A stretch of DNA of 64,000 nt. It comes from Odobenus rosmarus divergens (taxonomy: Eukaryota; Chordata; Mammalia; Carnivora; Odobenidae). Each line of letters begins with the position of its first letter. Position 1 is the first letter of the stretch. The stretch lies in NCBI RefSeq assembly GCF_000321225.1, contig NW_004450458.1, forward strand, positions 1,373,806-1,437,805, read 5' to 3'. The translations under genes and the position numbers were made by a program. This document shows, piece after piece, positions 26,501-38,500 of this stretch. Below the pieces are notes generated by a model. The model was not told the DNA's origin, did not search any database, and saw only the letters and a program-made list of their open reading frames with translations.

Positions 26501-29500
26501 TGCCTCATTTTGATAATTACTGACTTTATAGTGAAGCAGTTATGTTTACTAAGTGGCTAAATGTATGGGCAGTTCCCTTTAAGAGATCCTGTGGAATTGG
26601 GAAAGCTCATTTTTGTTAAATAGGATTTTTAATTAGTGTATCTGACTTTGATTTTATTCTGCATTCTGACATTCTGCTAAGTGCATGCAAGCTATCCTTA
26701 CAGGTTTGGCAGGAATATGTTTTATTCTGAAAGATTTAAGCTAACATAACCATTGCTGTCATGGAGTTAAATAGGTTTCTCTGTGAATACATTCAAGTGA
26801 TTCCTACGTTAGAGAATTCTAGAGCCTGAAGGAATAGTAAGCTAGAACGAGCAGTTAGGTGAAAATCAGACTACTCACTCCAGTCCTTCAGAGGGATGAG
26901 TTAGAGGAAGTGGCAAATCAGTGTGGTGAGGTTTTCCTTGCAGTTGGAAGGGAACACTGTAAAGTTTGGGGTTTTTTTGTATGTTTTTTTTTTCCTTCTA
27001 ACTGTTACCAGCTGCTACCTTCGTAAGTCTGTTGGACTTAAGAGTGCTACATTAATGAGACCGTGGATATGAAGAAAATACTGATAAACAGCTTTCATTT
27101 CCCCACAGTTCCTAGTTTGTCTAGTGAAACAAAGGAGGCTCTCTATTTAAGAATCAGGTTCTTGGCTGTCCCAGAGATCTACAGTGGAACACTTCATCCT
27201 CAAGTCCAGGATTAATATGAGTTGGCCTGTTCCGTTACAACCAAGAAGGACCACAAAGGGTTTCCTACCACGCGCTGCCCAGCTATGCTGGCGGCCCAGC
27301 GCAGCATTATCTAACCTTTATGCCTCGTTTGCCACTGGCTGCTGGAGTCACTTACATTCTCAGTCCTAGGGCAACTTTAAAGCTATGCAAACAAGTTGGC
27401 TGGACTTTCTCCTTTTAAATAAGAAACGAAAACTTCATAGCCTAACATCTTTAACTTTTCTAATATGTCTAAACGCAACATATTTATTTTCGCACAATCA
27501 GGCTAGCAAACTTTCCTTAAGTCATTATTTCTCCGGCTACTAATTTTGGCCGTTATTTGAGAAAGCACTGGAAGCGGTAATCAGTGGGGTCACTAGGGGA
27601 AGTGGCCGTGGAAGCCAGGCTCTCAGAACTACTGTTCGGTTGCTGCTTCCACTGTATCTTCCAGAAGGCGTGTCTGCTGCCTCCAGTGTGTTCTCGAAGG
27701 ACACTCAGGACTGTTTTTCAGCCATCCCTTCCCCTGCCCAGAGTCACCGTCCAGTAGTGTACTGACTTCATCCTTTCCTTTTAGGGCTTGGGAGGGAAAA
27801 CCTTATAGCTGTAGTACCTAATGTTTCTATACTGATACAGTTCTAAAAATTTAACAAGAAAAATAAGCTTTGAGTGCTGAAAAACTAAAACTAGGTGAAG
27901 ACTTCTGCCAAGAAAATCTTTTTAAAGTCTAAGGTCATGAAGTTAACAGTCTATTTTGTGTGTGTTTGTTTTATGGAAGTTAAAGGAATAGATTGACGCA
28001 CTTTTTAAAGAAAACCTGGTAGTCTCTTAAATTATTTATATGACTTAAAATAGTTGTGCTTCTCTAACTCTAATTTTTACGATACATCTATAACCATTTC
28101 AAATAGGCATTTATTTTAAACTGTTTCTTCTACCTTATTAAAAGTTACACAGAAGATAAGCATTCGAAGGAAGACCTTGCTTGCTTGCATGTAATTGAAC
28201 TAAAAAATTGTGGAACGAGTGAACTGACCGAGGTAACCTAATTTACTGAGCAGAACTTACCCTGTTAATTTAGAAGGCTAGAGATTTCAGTTTGCCTGAT
28301 TTCAATCCTACCTGCCCAGTTTACTTCCAAATTATGCATCAGTTCTACATACTTCAGGCATATATAAAGCTAAAATAAATTGTCATTTATGTCATTATGT
28401 GTTTATATTTCCAATAGTGGCTTCAGAATTTTTATATGGGCCAAGAATGGGATGGCCATCTGGTTGAATGGAGGATGGGGACTGGGGGATGCTTGAAGTT
28501 TCTGTTTTGCACTTCAAAGAAAATGAGAAAACATTACAAAATTTTTTCTATTCTCCATTGAATAGAAATGATTTGTCAGTAAGAAAAAGGATAGTAATGT
28601 TATAAAAGTGCTCATTTAGCAGGGTTCAAACAATAGCTCAAGAAGAACCCAGAGAGAAGATTGTGTGGTGCAAAGCTAAAAGAAAAAAATGGGAGTCAGA
28701 CACTTATATTTCCATAATTTTCTTTATTTTGACACAATACCTTGGCAAAGACAATGGGCTGAGCCACATGTGGTGTATAATTGTGATCATTTTGTCTTCT
28801 GCCTCTTATCTGTAAAATAGATAATACTTTTCACCTCTTGATCCACCCCCCACCAACCTCCCTATAGAATTATCTGTCTTCATCCCTTAGCTCAGTGTTT
28901 TGGGAGAACAAGTTGCGTTGGTGATTAAATGTTGATGAATTACTTAAGGTGAATTAAGGCGATATCCCAGAAGATGCTCAAAATAACATGAGACATATAT
29001 ATATATATGATTCACATATATAAAATTAGTTTGTAAAACTTTCTAACCATCAATAAAAGTTAAGTGGCCATCAACAAAGGCCTTCCCCCCCGCCCCTGCC
29101 AACTCAGGCTGCATTTTGCCTTTCCATGACTTATTTTCTTCTTAGAGCCTGCCAACGATGCTCAATTTGATTTTCCATTATCTGGATTAAAATGCTAAGG
29201 GAAGGGTATGCTTTACCTTCACCTCTAAAAGACTTCACTCAATGAAGTGTGGATTAATTGTCACTTTATGATAATATACTGCTAAACAGCAAAGTGTGTG
29301 ATAAGGATTTCATTCATCAGGGAAAGAATCTAGATTGCTCATTAAGTCCCCTTATTGGCTGGGTTTATAGCTTGAAAGAAGGAAGATACAGAACAGTCCA
29401 TAGGACTCACATATTGTCTCTTGCTCAATATTAGCAATAAAAGAACGCATCTTTTGACTTTACTATAAATCTGTAAACTGTAGATATTTTTAGAATATAT

Positions 29501-32500
29501 AGAAATAAAATACACAGAAATAGATAGGTATGATTATTGCTTAAAAAATTAGGAATAAAATCTGGCTCATTTTTTCCCAAGAAATCATTAAAACTTTCCT
29601 TTGTTTTCATTCAAAAGGAAACCACTTATACATACAGAATAGCCAACCTGCTTCCCCTCTGTTCAGTACTTGATAACCAGGGCACATACAAACAGAATCT
29701 CCTTTCATTGCTGTTGTTAATTGTGAAAGAGCTTTATTCTTCCCCATGTCCCCAAATTCAGAAACTGGTACAGTTCCAAGGTGTCCTGAATCCAACTGTC
29801 TGGCTTTGGAGTAAATCTCCAAGGAGTTTTGTGTTCACTCACTACTTCCTGTGGAAGTAGAAGTTGTAATAATCATTATGAGGATCTCGGATTGTAACCT
29901 TAGCATCATTATTAGCTTTTTTTTTTGTTCCTTACATATTCAGTATTGAATCTCTGAATGACGTTATTTTGTAGTTGTGAAATTGACACTCTGTTTTCCT
30001 GTACAGCAGATTTCATTTTATTCCCTCAAAATTGGCAGTTATTTAATATCTTTTAATGGGCCCAGAATGTTACGAAAGAAATATGGTTTTGGACTTTATT
30101 TCCATACTCTTAGAGAGAAGGCCATAATTTGCAAAGTAACTGGAAATAAACTAATATTATATCACTATTAAGAATATAAGTCTGTTCAGTAAAATTTCAG
30201 TTTCCTTAAACTTGGTTAAGATCTATGGGCTGGTGAATTAATTCACAAATCATTTAAGCATTGTTAATATATTTTTAAGGTGTTTCAAATCTATTTTTGA
30301 TACTTAACAAATCAGATATACTTACCTCCTTTTTTAACCAGGGACTGTTCTGTGCTCCGGAGATACACATTTGAGCACTAGCTCACAGTAATTTTATATA
30401 CTTTTTACGTCTCACCAGTTTTTTTCACCAGCACCTCGTGAATTTCCTGTAGTATCCTCTACCTTTGACATGCACCCATACCCAGACAGGTTTTCCAAGA
30501 GTTCTCTATAATTCACGTCCATGAATAATTCTGGTCCATTATTTCAGGACATCTACGGGCATAGCTCTCTGTCTTGCTTAGACCTCGTTTTTTGGGGCAA
30601 GGCCAGTACCACCATACCCACCAAATATCTGCCCCTACATCGAGAGAATGCTGACGGCCAGTGGTGCTGGCTGGCGGAATTCAGTGGTGCTCACGTCCGG
30701 TATCCCAGACTCTGCTGGGCACCACTGCCGATGCCAAAGAGCCCCACAGGTACCAGATTCCAGGTGCTATTCTGCGGAAAAGTTGAGAATGACCGGTCTC
30801 TTGTTTTCTGTTCTGTACGGGAGAGACAGCAAAGCACTCCTCTCCTGCAACCCCAATATCTTATGTAGATTTAATACATCCTATTTTTTGATCACCACAT
30901 TCTTTCTTCCTGGGGACTCAGACAATTGAACCATGAAGAGTCCCATGTAACAGCTTTTACTTAATATCAGTGCTCTCATGTCCAAAGTTGTTACCAAGAC
31001 AACCTTGTCAGTATCTGACCCCTCCACCAGGGAGCCTCCATAGGATGAGTTTCCTCCCAAGATGTTGCTCAGGTTCTTGTGCAAAGTGGGCTGCCCCACC
31101 AGTTTGCAGAGAGTTCTGGAGCCAAGAGGTGAGCCAGCAGGACTACCCACAATGTAGAGATAGAGCAGCAGGTGACTGAATGCGTATACATGCCTGATAG
31201 CATTCTGGAAAGCTTTTTTTTTTTTTAAGATTTTATTTATTTGAGAACAGAAGGAGAGGGAGAAGCAAACTCCCTGCTGAGGGGAGAACCTGCTGCAGGG
31301 CTCCATCCCAGGACCCTGAGATCATGACTTGAGCTGAAGGCAGACGCTTAACCGACTGAGCCACCCAGGTGCCTTCTGGAAAACTTTTTAAAATACGTTA
31401 TTGAAATTTGTAATTTTTAAACATTGATATTTATCTCTTAAAAAGCTAACAAACATATTTTAGAGTTCTGCTAGTTGTTTTGCACTGAGTCATGGGTCTG
31501 TTTACAATTCTGGATTTACTGCAGCCTCAGTATCCGTCTGCTTGAAAATACAGTGATACTTTATCAGATCTCTGTCAGTGTGTCTATTCTCCCTTCCTAC
31601 TTCCCAGCATTCTTTACTTGCCATGTGTATATTCATATATACATAATCCTGATAACTCTCCAAACCTGTACAAGAAGAGTGTTGTGAAAGGAAAAAGAGG
31701 TCAAAAGTTGTCTGCTTAGCCCCATTTCTGGTATGATTTTGACAGACTCATTCCCTTATTACATGCATTCCACAGATGGTTTTTGAGAGCCTGGTGTGTG
31801 CCAGGCACAGAGAATCTTGGCCACTTTGGGAGGAGTGTGGTTAAGGAAAACCAAAGACTATCTAGAGTCATCCAGGCAAAAGGAAGAACAGCTGCAATGG
31901 CACAGAGAGGGTTGCTTTGGGGGAACTTCAGGTAATTAGATAGGCCTAGAGCACAGGGTGCTACGCTCTAGGCTTCTGGAAGGAGCGGAAGCTTAGCAAA
32001 GTGGGTAGAGCTTGTGAATTTTGGCACAGCCAGCCAAAGAACTTAATAACAATTATTTGATGTTTTAAAAATTCTTTTTTTTTTTTAAAAGATTTTTATT
32101 TATTTGAGAGAGAGAATGAGAGACAGAGAGAGAGCGCATGAGAGGGGGGACGGTCAGAGGGAGAAACAGACTCCCTGCTGAGCAGGGAGCCCAATGCGGG
32201 ACTCGATCCCGAGACTCCAGGATCATGACCTGAGCTGAAGGCAGTCGCTTAACCGACTGAGCCACCCAGGCGCCCTGATGTTTTAAAAATTCTTCAGGGA
32301 CGCCTGGGTGGCTCGGTCACGTAAGTGTCTGCCTTCAGCTCAGGTCATGATCCAGGGATGGAGCCCCGGGTCAGGCTCCCTGCTCCCTCTTCCTCTGCGC
32401 CCCCCCCAACTCCTGCTCTCTTTCTTTCTCAAAGAAAATCTTTAAAAAATTTTAAAAAATAAAAATTCTTTAGATCTTATGCCAAAAAGGATTAAATTTT

Positions 32501-35500
32501 TCTGCAACATTCAGTTGGATACCAAGAAACTGAGGTTAAAATGCATAGTATACATGTCTCGACTACCTTAGTGTGAGTGTGGTCTGCTAATAAGGCGGAC
32601 TTTCCTTCCTCTGAGCTCTCCACTGTATTTGTGCTGAATTAAAATATTGATAATAACAGTAAACACTTGTAATGATAAAAATAATGAGGTTGTCACTAGA
32701 CTAGGCTTGCTTTGGGGCTTAGATTTTTATATAATTTTAACCTACTAGGGAAAAAATTCTATTTTACTATTAACAAAACTGTAATTGGACTGAGTACTCT
32801 GAGGACAGACGGCGGCAAACCCATTGAGGGAAGTCCTATGTTGGCTTATTTGTTTTGACTGAAGGAAAACCCTTGGTAGCTTTTTTTGAAGATAACCTTT
32901 CTAACAGGTATGTGGTTATGTCTCAATAGAGTTTTGTAGTTCTCTGATGACTAGTCATGTTGAGCACATGAGCTTACTTGTTTTAATTGAAGGGAGTAGG
33001 TCATTCTTCAGCCAGACCCCTTTTCCTATGGTGTGTTTGTGGACAAAGCAGAGTGGAGTAACTAAAGAGTTGAAGGGTCCTCTTTTTTTTTAATATTTTA
33101 TTTATTTGATAGAGAGAGACACAGGGAGAGAGGGAACACAAGCAGGGGGAGTGGGAGAGGGAGAAGCAGGTTTCCTGCCAAGCAGGGAGTCCGATGCGGG
33201 GCTTGATCCCAGGACCCTGGGATCATGACCTGAGCCGAAGGCAGATGCTTAATGACTGAGCCACCCAGGCGACCCTGTAGGGTCCACTTGTTACCTTTCT
33301 CCAGGCATCTCTAAAGACCTATAGAGAAATAATAGAGTAGACAGCTCCTGGTGTTGCTGATCTTTTGAAGATAGTTGAATTTTGGTAGCTTAGCGTATTT
33401 TATATAAGATTCAAGATTTAACCAAACATGGCCAATTACTGTAGAGTTGGGCTGATGACTTTTTTCTCCAGCTTTGAGATGTAATTGACCTATGACATTA
33501 TGTAAGTTTAAGGTGTACAGTGTAATTAAGATCTACTCTTAACAACTTCCAAGTATTTGATACAGTATTATTAACTATATTCACAGTGCTGTGTATTAGA
33601 AGCCCAGAACTTGTTAGTTTGTACCCTTTGACCAATATCTGCCCATTTTCCATACCCCCCGCCACCCCTGGTGACTACCACTCTATTTCTATGATTTAGC
33701 TTTTTTAAGATTCCATATAGATTGATGTCTTTCTCTGATTTATTTCACTTAGCATAATGCCCTCGAGGTTCGTCTGAGTTGTAAGGGCAGGATTTCTGTC
33801 TTATAGCTGAATATTATTCCATTGAATATATATACCACATCATCTTTATCTATTCATCTGTTGACACTTAGATTGCTTTCATATATTGATTATTACAAAT
33901 AGTGCTGCAGTGAACATAGGGACACAGATATTTCTGACATCTTGTTTTCATTTCATTGGATATATATCCAGAAGTGAGATTGCTGGATCCTGGTAGTTCT
34001 ATTTTTAAGTTTTTGAGGGACCTCTGTACTGTTTTTCATAGTGGCTGCGTCAATTCCCATTTCCACCAACAGCACACAAGGGTTTCCTTTCTCCACATCC
34101 TTGTTAACATTTGGTAGCTCTTTTTGAGGATAGCCATTCTAACAGGTGTGTGGTTATGTCTCATAGAGTTTTGCAGTTCTCTGATGACTAGTCATGTTGA
34201 GCACATTTTCATGTGCATTCTGGCTATCTGTAGGTCTTCTGTGAAAAAATATCTATTCAGTTCCTCTCTCCATTTTTTTAATCCGGTGGTTTTTGTGCTG
34301 AGTTGTATGAGTTGTTTATATATTTTAGGGTATTAACCCTTTACCAGATCTGTGATTTGCAAATGTTTTCTCCCTTTCTGTGCTTTGCCTTTTCATTTTG
34401 TTACTGTTTCTTCTGTTTTGCAGAAGTTTTTCAGTTTGATATAGTCCCACTTACTTATTTTTGCTTTTATTGCTTGTGCTTTTGGTGTCATCCAAAAAAA
34501 TGTTACCAAGAGCAATGTCAAGGAGCTTTTTGCTTGTGTTTTCTTTTAGGAGTTTTATGGTTTCAGGGCTTAGGTTTAAATCTTTAGCCCATTTTGAGTT
34601 AATTTTTGTGAGTATTATAAGAGAGAGGTCCAACTTCATTCCTCTTCATGTAGTTACTCAGTTTTTACAACACCATTTATTGAAGAGACCCTCTTTCTCT
34701 AGTGAGTATTCTTATTCCCTTGTGAAATGTTCATTGACTGTATATGTGAGGGTTTATTTTTAGGCTCTTGTTTCTGTTCCATTGGACTGTTTCTCTTCTG
34801 GTATCATACTGTTTTGATTACAATGGCTGTGTAGTATAGTTTGTAGTATGGTTCAAGATGTTTGATGCCTCCAGCTTTGGTCTTCTTTCTCAGGATTGAT
34901 TTGGCTATTTGGGATCTTTGTGGTTCCATACACATTTGAGGGTTTTCTTTCTATTTCTGTGAAAAATGCCATAGGAATTTTGATAGGGATTGCATTGAAT
35001 CTATAGATGACTTTGGAGAGTATGGACATTTTAACAATATTAATTCTTCTGATCCATGAACAGGGGGTATCTATTCGCATCTTCAGTCTCTTTCATCAAA
35101 ATCTTGTAGTTTTCAGTGTACAGATAATTCACTTTCTTGGTTAAATTTTTTCCTAATTATTAGTTTTGATGCCATTGTGAATGAGATTATTTTCTTTATT
35201 TCTTTTTCAAATGTTTAGTTTTTAGCGTGTAGAAATGCAACTCTGTTGATTTTTGTATCCTGCAACTTTACTGAATCTATTGATTAGCTCTAACAGGTTT
35301 TTGATGGGATCTTTAGAATTTTCTATATATAAAATCATATCCTCTGCAAACAAAGATTTCTTCCTTTCTTCTTTGGATGCCTTTTCTTTTTCTTGCCTGA
35401 TTGCTTTGGCTAGGATCCAGTACTGTGTGCAATAAGAGTGGTGAGAGTGGGCACCCTTGTCTTGTTTCTGATTTTAGAGGAAAACCTTTCAGCCTTTCAC

Positions 35501-38500
35501 CATTGAATATAATGTTGGCAGTGGGCTTGTCATAAATGGCCTTTATTGTGTTGAGATGTGTTTCTTCTATATCCAATTTTTTGAGCATTTTTATCATAAA
35601 GGGTGCTGTATTTTGTCAAGGGTTTTCTCTGCATCTATTGAGATATGATTTTTATCTTCTGTTGATGTGGTATATCACCTTTACTGATTTATGTGTATTG
35701 AACCATGCTTGCAACCTGGGGATAAATCCCACTTGATCGTGTATGATCCTTTTCATGTGCTTTCAATGTGAATTCAGTTTGCTAATATTTTGTTTTGAGA
35801 AATTTTCATCTATATTCCTCAGGGATATTGGTCTGTAATCTTTTCTTGTAGTTCTTTACCTGGGTTTGGTATCAGTATAATTCTGGCCTTGTAAAATGAG
35901 TTTGGGAGTGGCCTGTCTTCATTTTTTGGAAAAGTTTGAGAAATTGGCATTAATTATTCTTTAAATGTCTGGTAGAATTCATCAGTGAACCATCTGGTCT
36001 TAGGCTTTTCTGTATCTGAGGGGTTTTGATTACTGATTCAGTCTCCTTACTCCTGTTAGTTTCTTCAGATATCCATTTCTTCATGGCTCAGTCTTGGTGG
36101 GTTGTGTTTCTAGGAATTCATCCATTTCTTCTAGGTTATCCAGTTTGTTGGTATATAATTGTTCATAGTAGTCTCTCATGATTGTTTGTGTGTCTGTCAT
36201 ATCAGTTGTGATGTCTCCTCTTTCAGTTATGATTTTGAGTTCTCCCTTTTTTTTCTGAGTTAGTCTAGCTAAAGGTTTGTCAATTTTGTTTATATTTTGG
36301 AAAAAAAACAGCTTTGGGCTGCTGATGACTGTAATCACTAGTCTTTTTGTATCAATACAAAATAATAAAATATATATTTGAAAATTTAAGTTACCTGTCA
36401 TGTACTTGGTCAAGAATTTCACATAGGGTTATATTTTTTCATTGTTTTACATCATGATATCATCTATTTGATCTCATTTTTTATTTCATATGAATAGGAA
36501 GAGACAAACCTATTCAAAACTATGATTTTTTTAAGGAAATTCTACAACTTTCTTTGATAGTCATTCCATTAACAATATTTCTCTTTTTAGCTGTAATATT
36601 TTAATTACACAATTAAGATATTGTTAATAATTTCTTATTAAAAACTAAGACATTAGACATACACAGAGTAAAGAGTCTCTCTTTCCTTTCACCCATTCCC
36701 TGCCCCATGTCATTCTCCTTCCCCCCAGAGATAATTGCTATTAACAATTTAATGTGTGTCCTTCCAAAATTTTCCATATATATGTATTTGTACATATACA
36801 TGCATAGGCAAATAGATTGAGGTTTGTTAAACTGTTTTTTTAAACCAAATCTGATAACGTGAAGTTTGTATTGTACTTTACATTAGATGAGTTCAAGTCA
36901 TGATTTCTTTTCTTACACAGTTATTCTGTAAGGCATTCTTCAGGGCTAGTTTTTTCTTTTTTAGCCAGTTCAAACAGTCATAACAAAATAGCATAGACTG
37001 GGCAGCTAAACAATAGAAATTTATTTTCTCAGTTCTGGAGCCTAAAGTCAGAGCTCAGGTGCCAGCATTGGTCAGGTTCTGATGAAGGTGTTCTTCTGGG
37101 CTTGGAGACAGCCACATCTCATTGTGCCCTAACATGGCTGGGAGAGAAAGCAAACTGTCTGGTGCCTCTTCACATAAGGGCACGAATCCCTCATAGGGCT
37201 CCATCCTCAAGACCTCATCTAAATCTACTTCCCAAAACCCTCTTCCAAATACGATCACCCTGGGCATATGAATTTGGGGGGGACATAAACTTCCCAAAAC
37301 TCTCCTCTCCAAATATCCATATATGAATTTGGGGGGATGTAAACATTCAATCCATAACACTCAGACTTTGCAACTTTAACTTTGTTTCATTAGTAATTTG
37401 AATAAAGGTGCCAAAACTTTTTAAGATACACTAAACCTAAAAAGAAAAAATACATATACTTAGGAATTTGGGAAACCGCTTTTTGAAATTCCAATATAAT
37501 TAATGTAAAGTGTTATATTATTTTCAAGTGTACAATATAATGATTCAGCAATTTCATACATCACCCAGTGCTCATCATGATAAATGTACTCTTTAATTCC
37601 CATCACCTATTCCACCCAACCCCCCCAACCCCCCTCTAGTAATCATTCAGTTTGTTCTCTATAGTTAAGAACCTGTTTTTTGGTTTCTCTTTTTTTTTTT
37701 TTTTGATTGTTTCCTTTCTTAAATTCCACATGTGAGTGAAATGTGGTATTTGTCTTTTCTCTGCCTTATTTTACTTAACATTATACTCTTTAAATCCATC
37801 CATGTTCTTGCAAATTACAAGATTTCATTCCTTTTTATGGGTGAATAATATTCCATTGGATATATATACTACATCTTCTTTATCCGTTCATCTATTGATG
37901 GTCATTTGGGCTGCTTCCATAATTTGGCTATTATCAATAATGCTGCAATAAACATAGGGGTGCATATATCTTTTTGAGTTAGTCTTTTGTTTTCTTTGGG
38001 TAAATACCCAGGACCAGAGTTACTGGATCATATGAGAATTCTGTTTTTAATTTTTTTGAGGAACCTCCATACTGTTCTCCACAGTGGCTGCACCAGTTTG
38101 TATTCTCACCAACAGTGCCCAAGGGTTCCTTTTTCTCCACATCCTCACTAACTCTTGTTGTTTCTAGTGCTTTTGATTTTAGCCATTCTGACAGGTGTGA
38201 GGTGATATCTCATTGTGGTTTTCATTTGTATTTCCCTGATGATGACTGATTTTGAGCATTTTTTCCTGTGTCTGTTAGTAATCTATATGTCCTCTTTGGA
38301 AAATGTCTGTTCATGTTTTCTGCCTATTTTTCAATTGGATTTTTTTTTTTTGGTGTGGAGTTGTAGAAGTTATTCGTGTATTTTAGATATTAACCCCTTG
38401 TCAAGTACATCATTTGCAAATATCTTCTGCCATTCAATAGATTCTTTTTGTTTTGTTTATTGTCCTTTGCTATGCAAAAGCTTTTTATTTTTGTGTATTC

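Noticed and set aside
30881..31306. 141-codon minus-strand frame as a gene
   Set aside because: Its N-terminal third is Can-SINE sequence, so the full frame is chimeric. Only the remaining part is kept as an open question.
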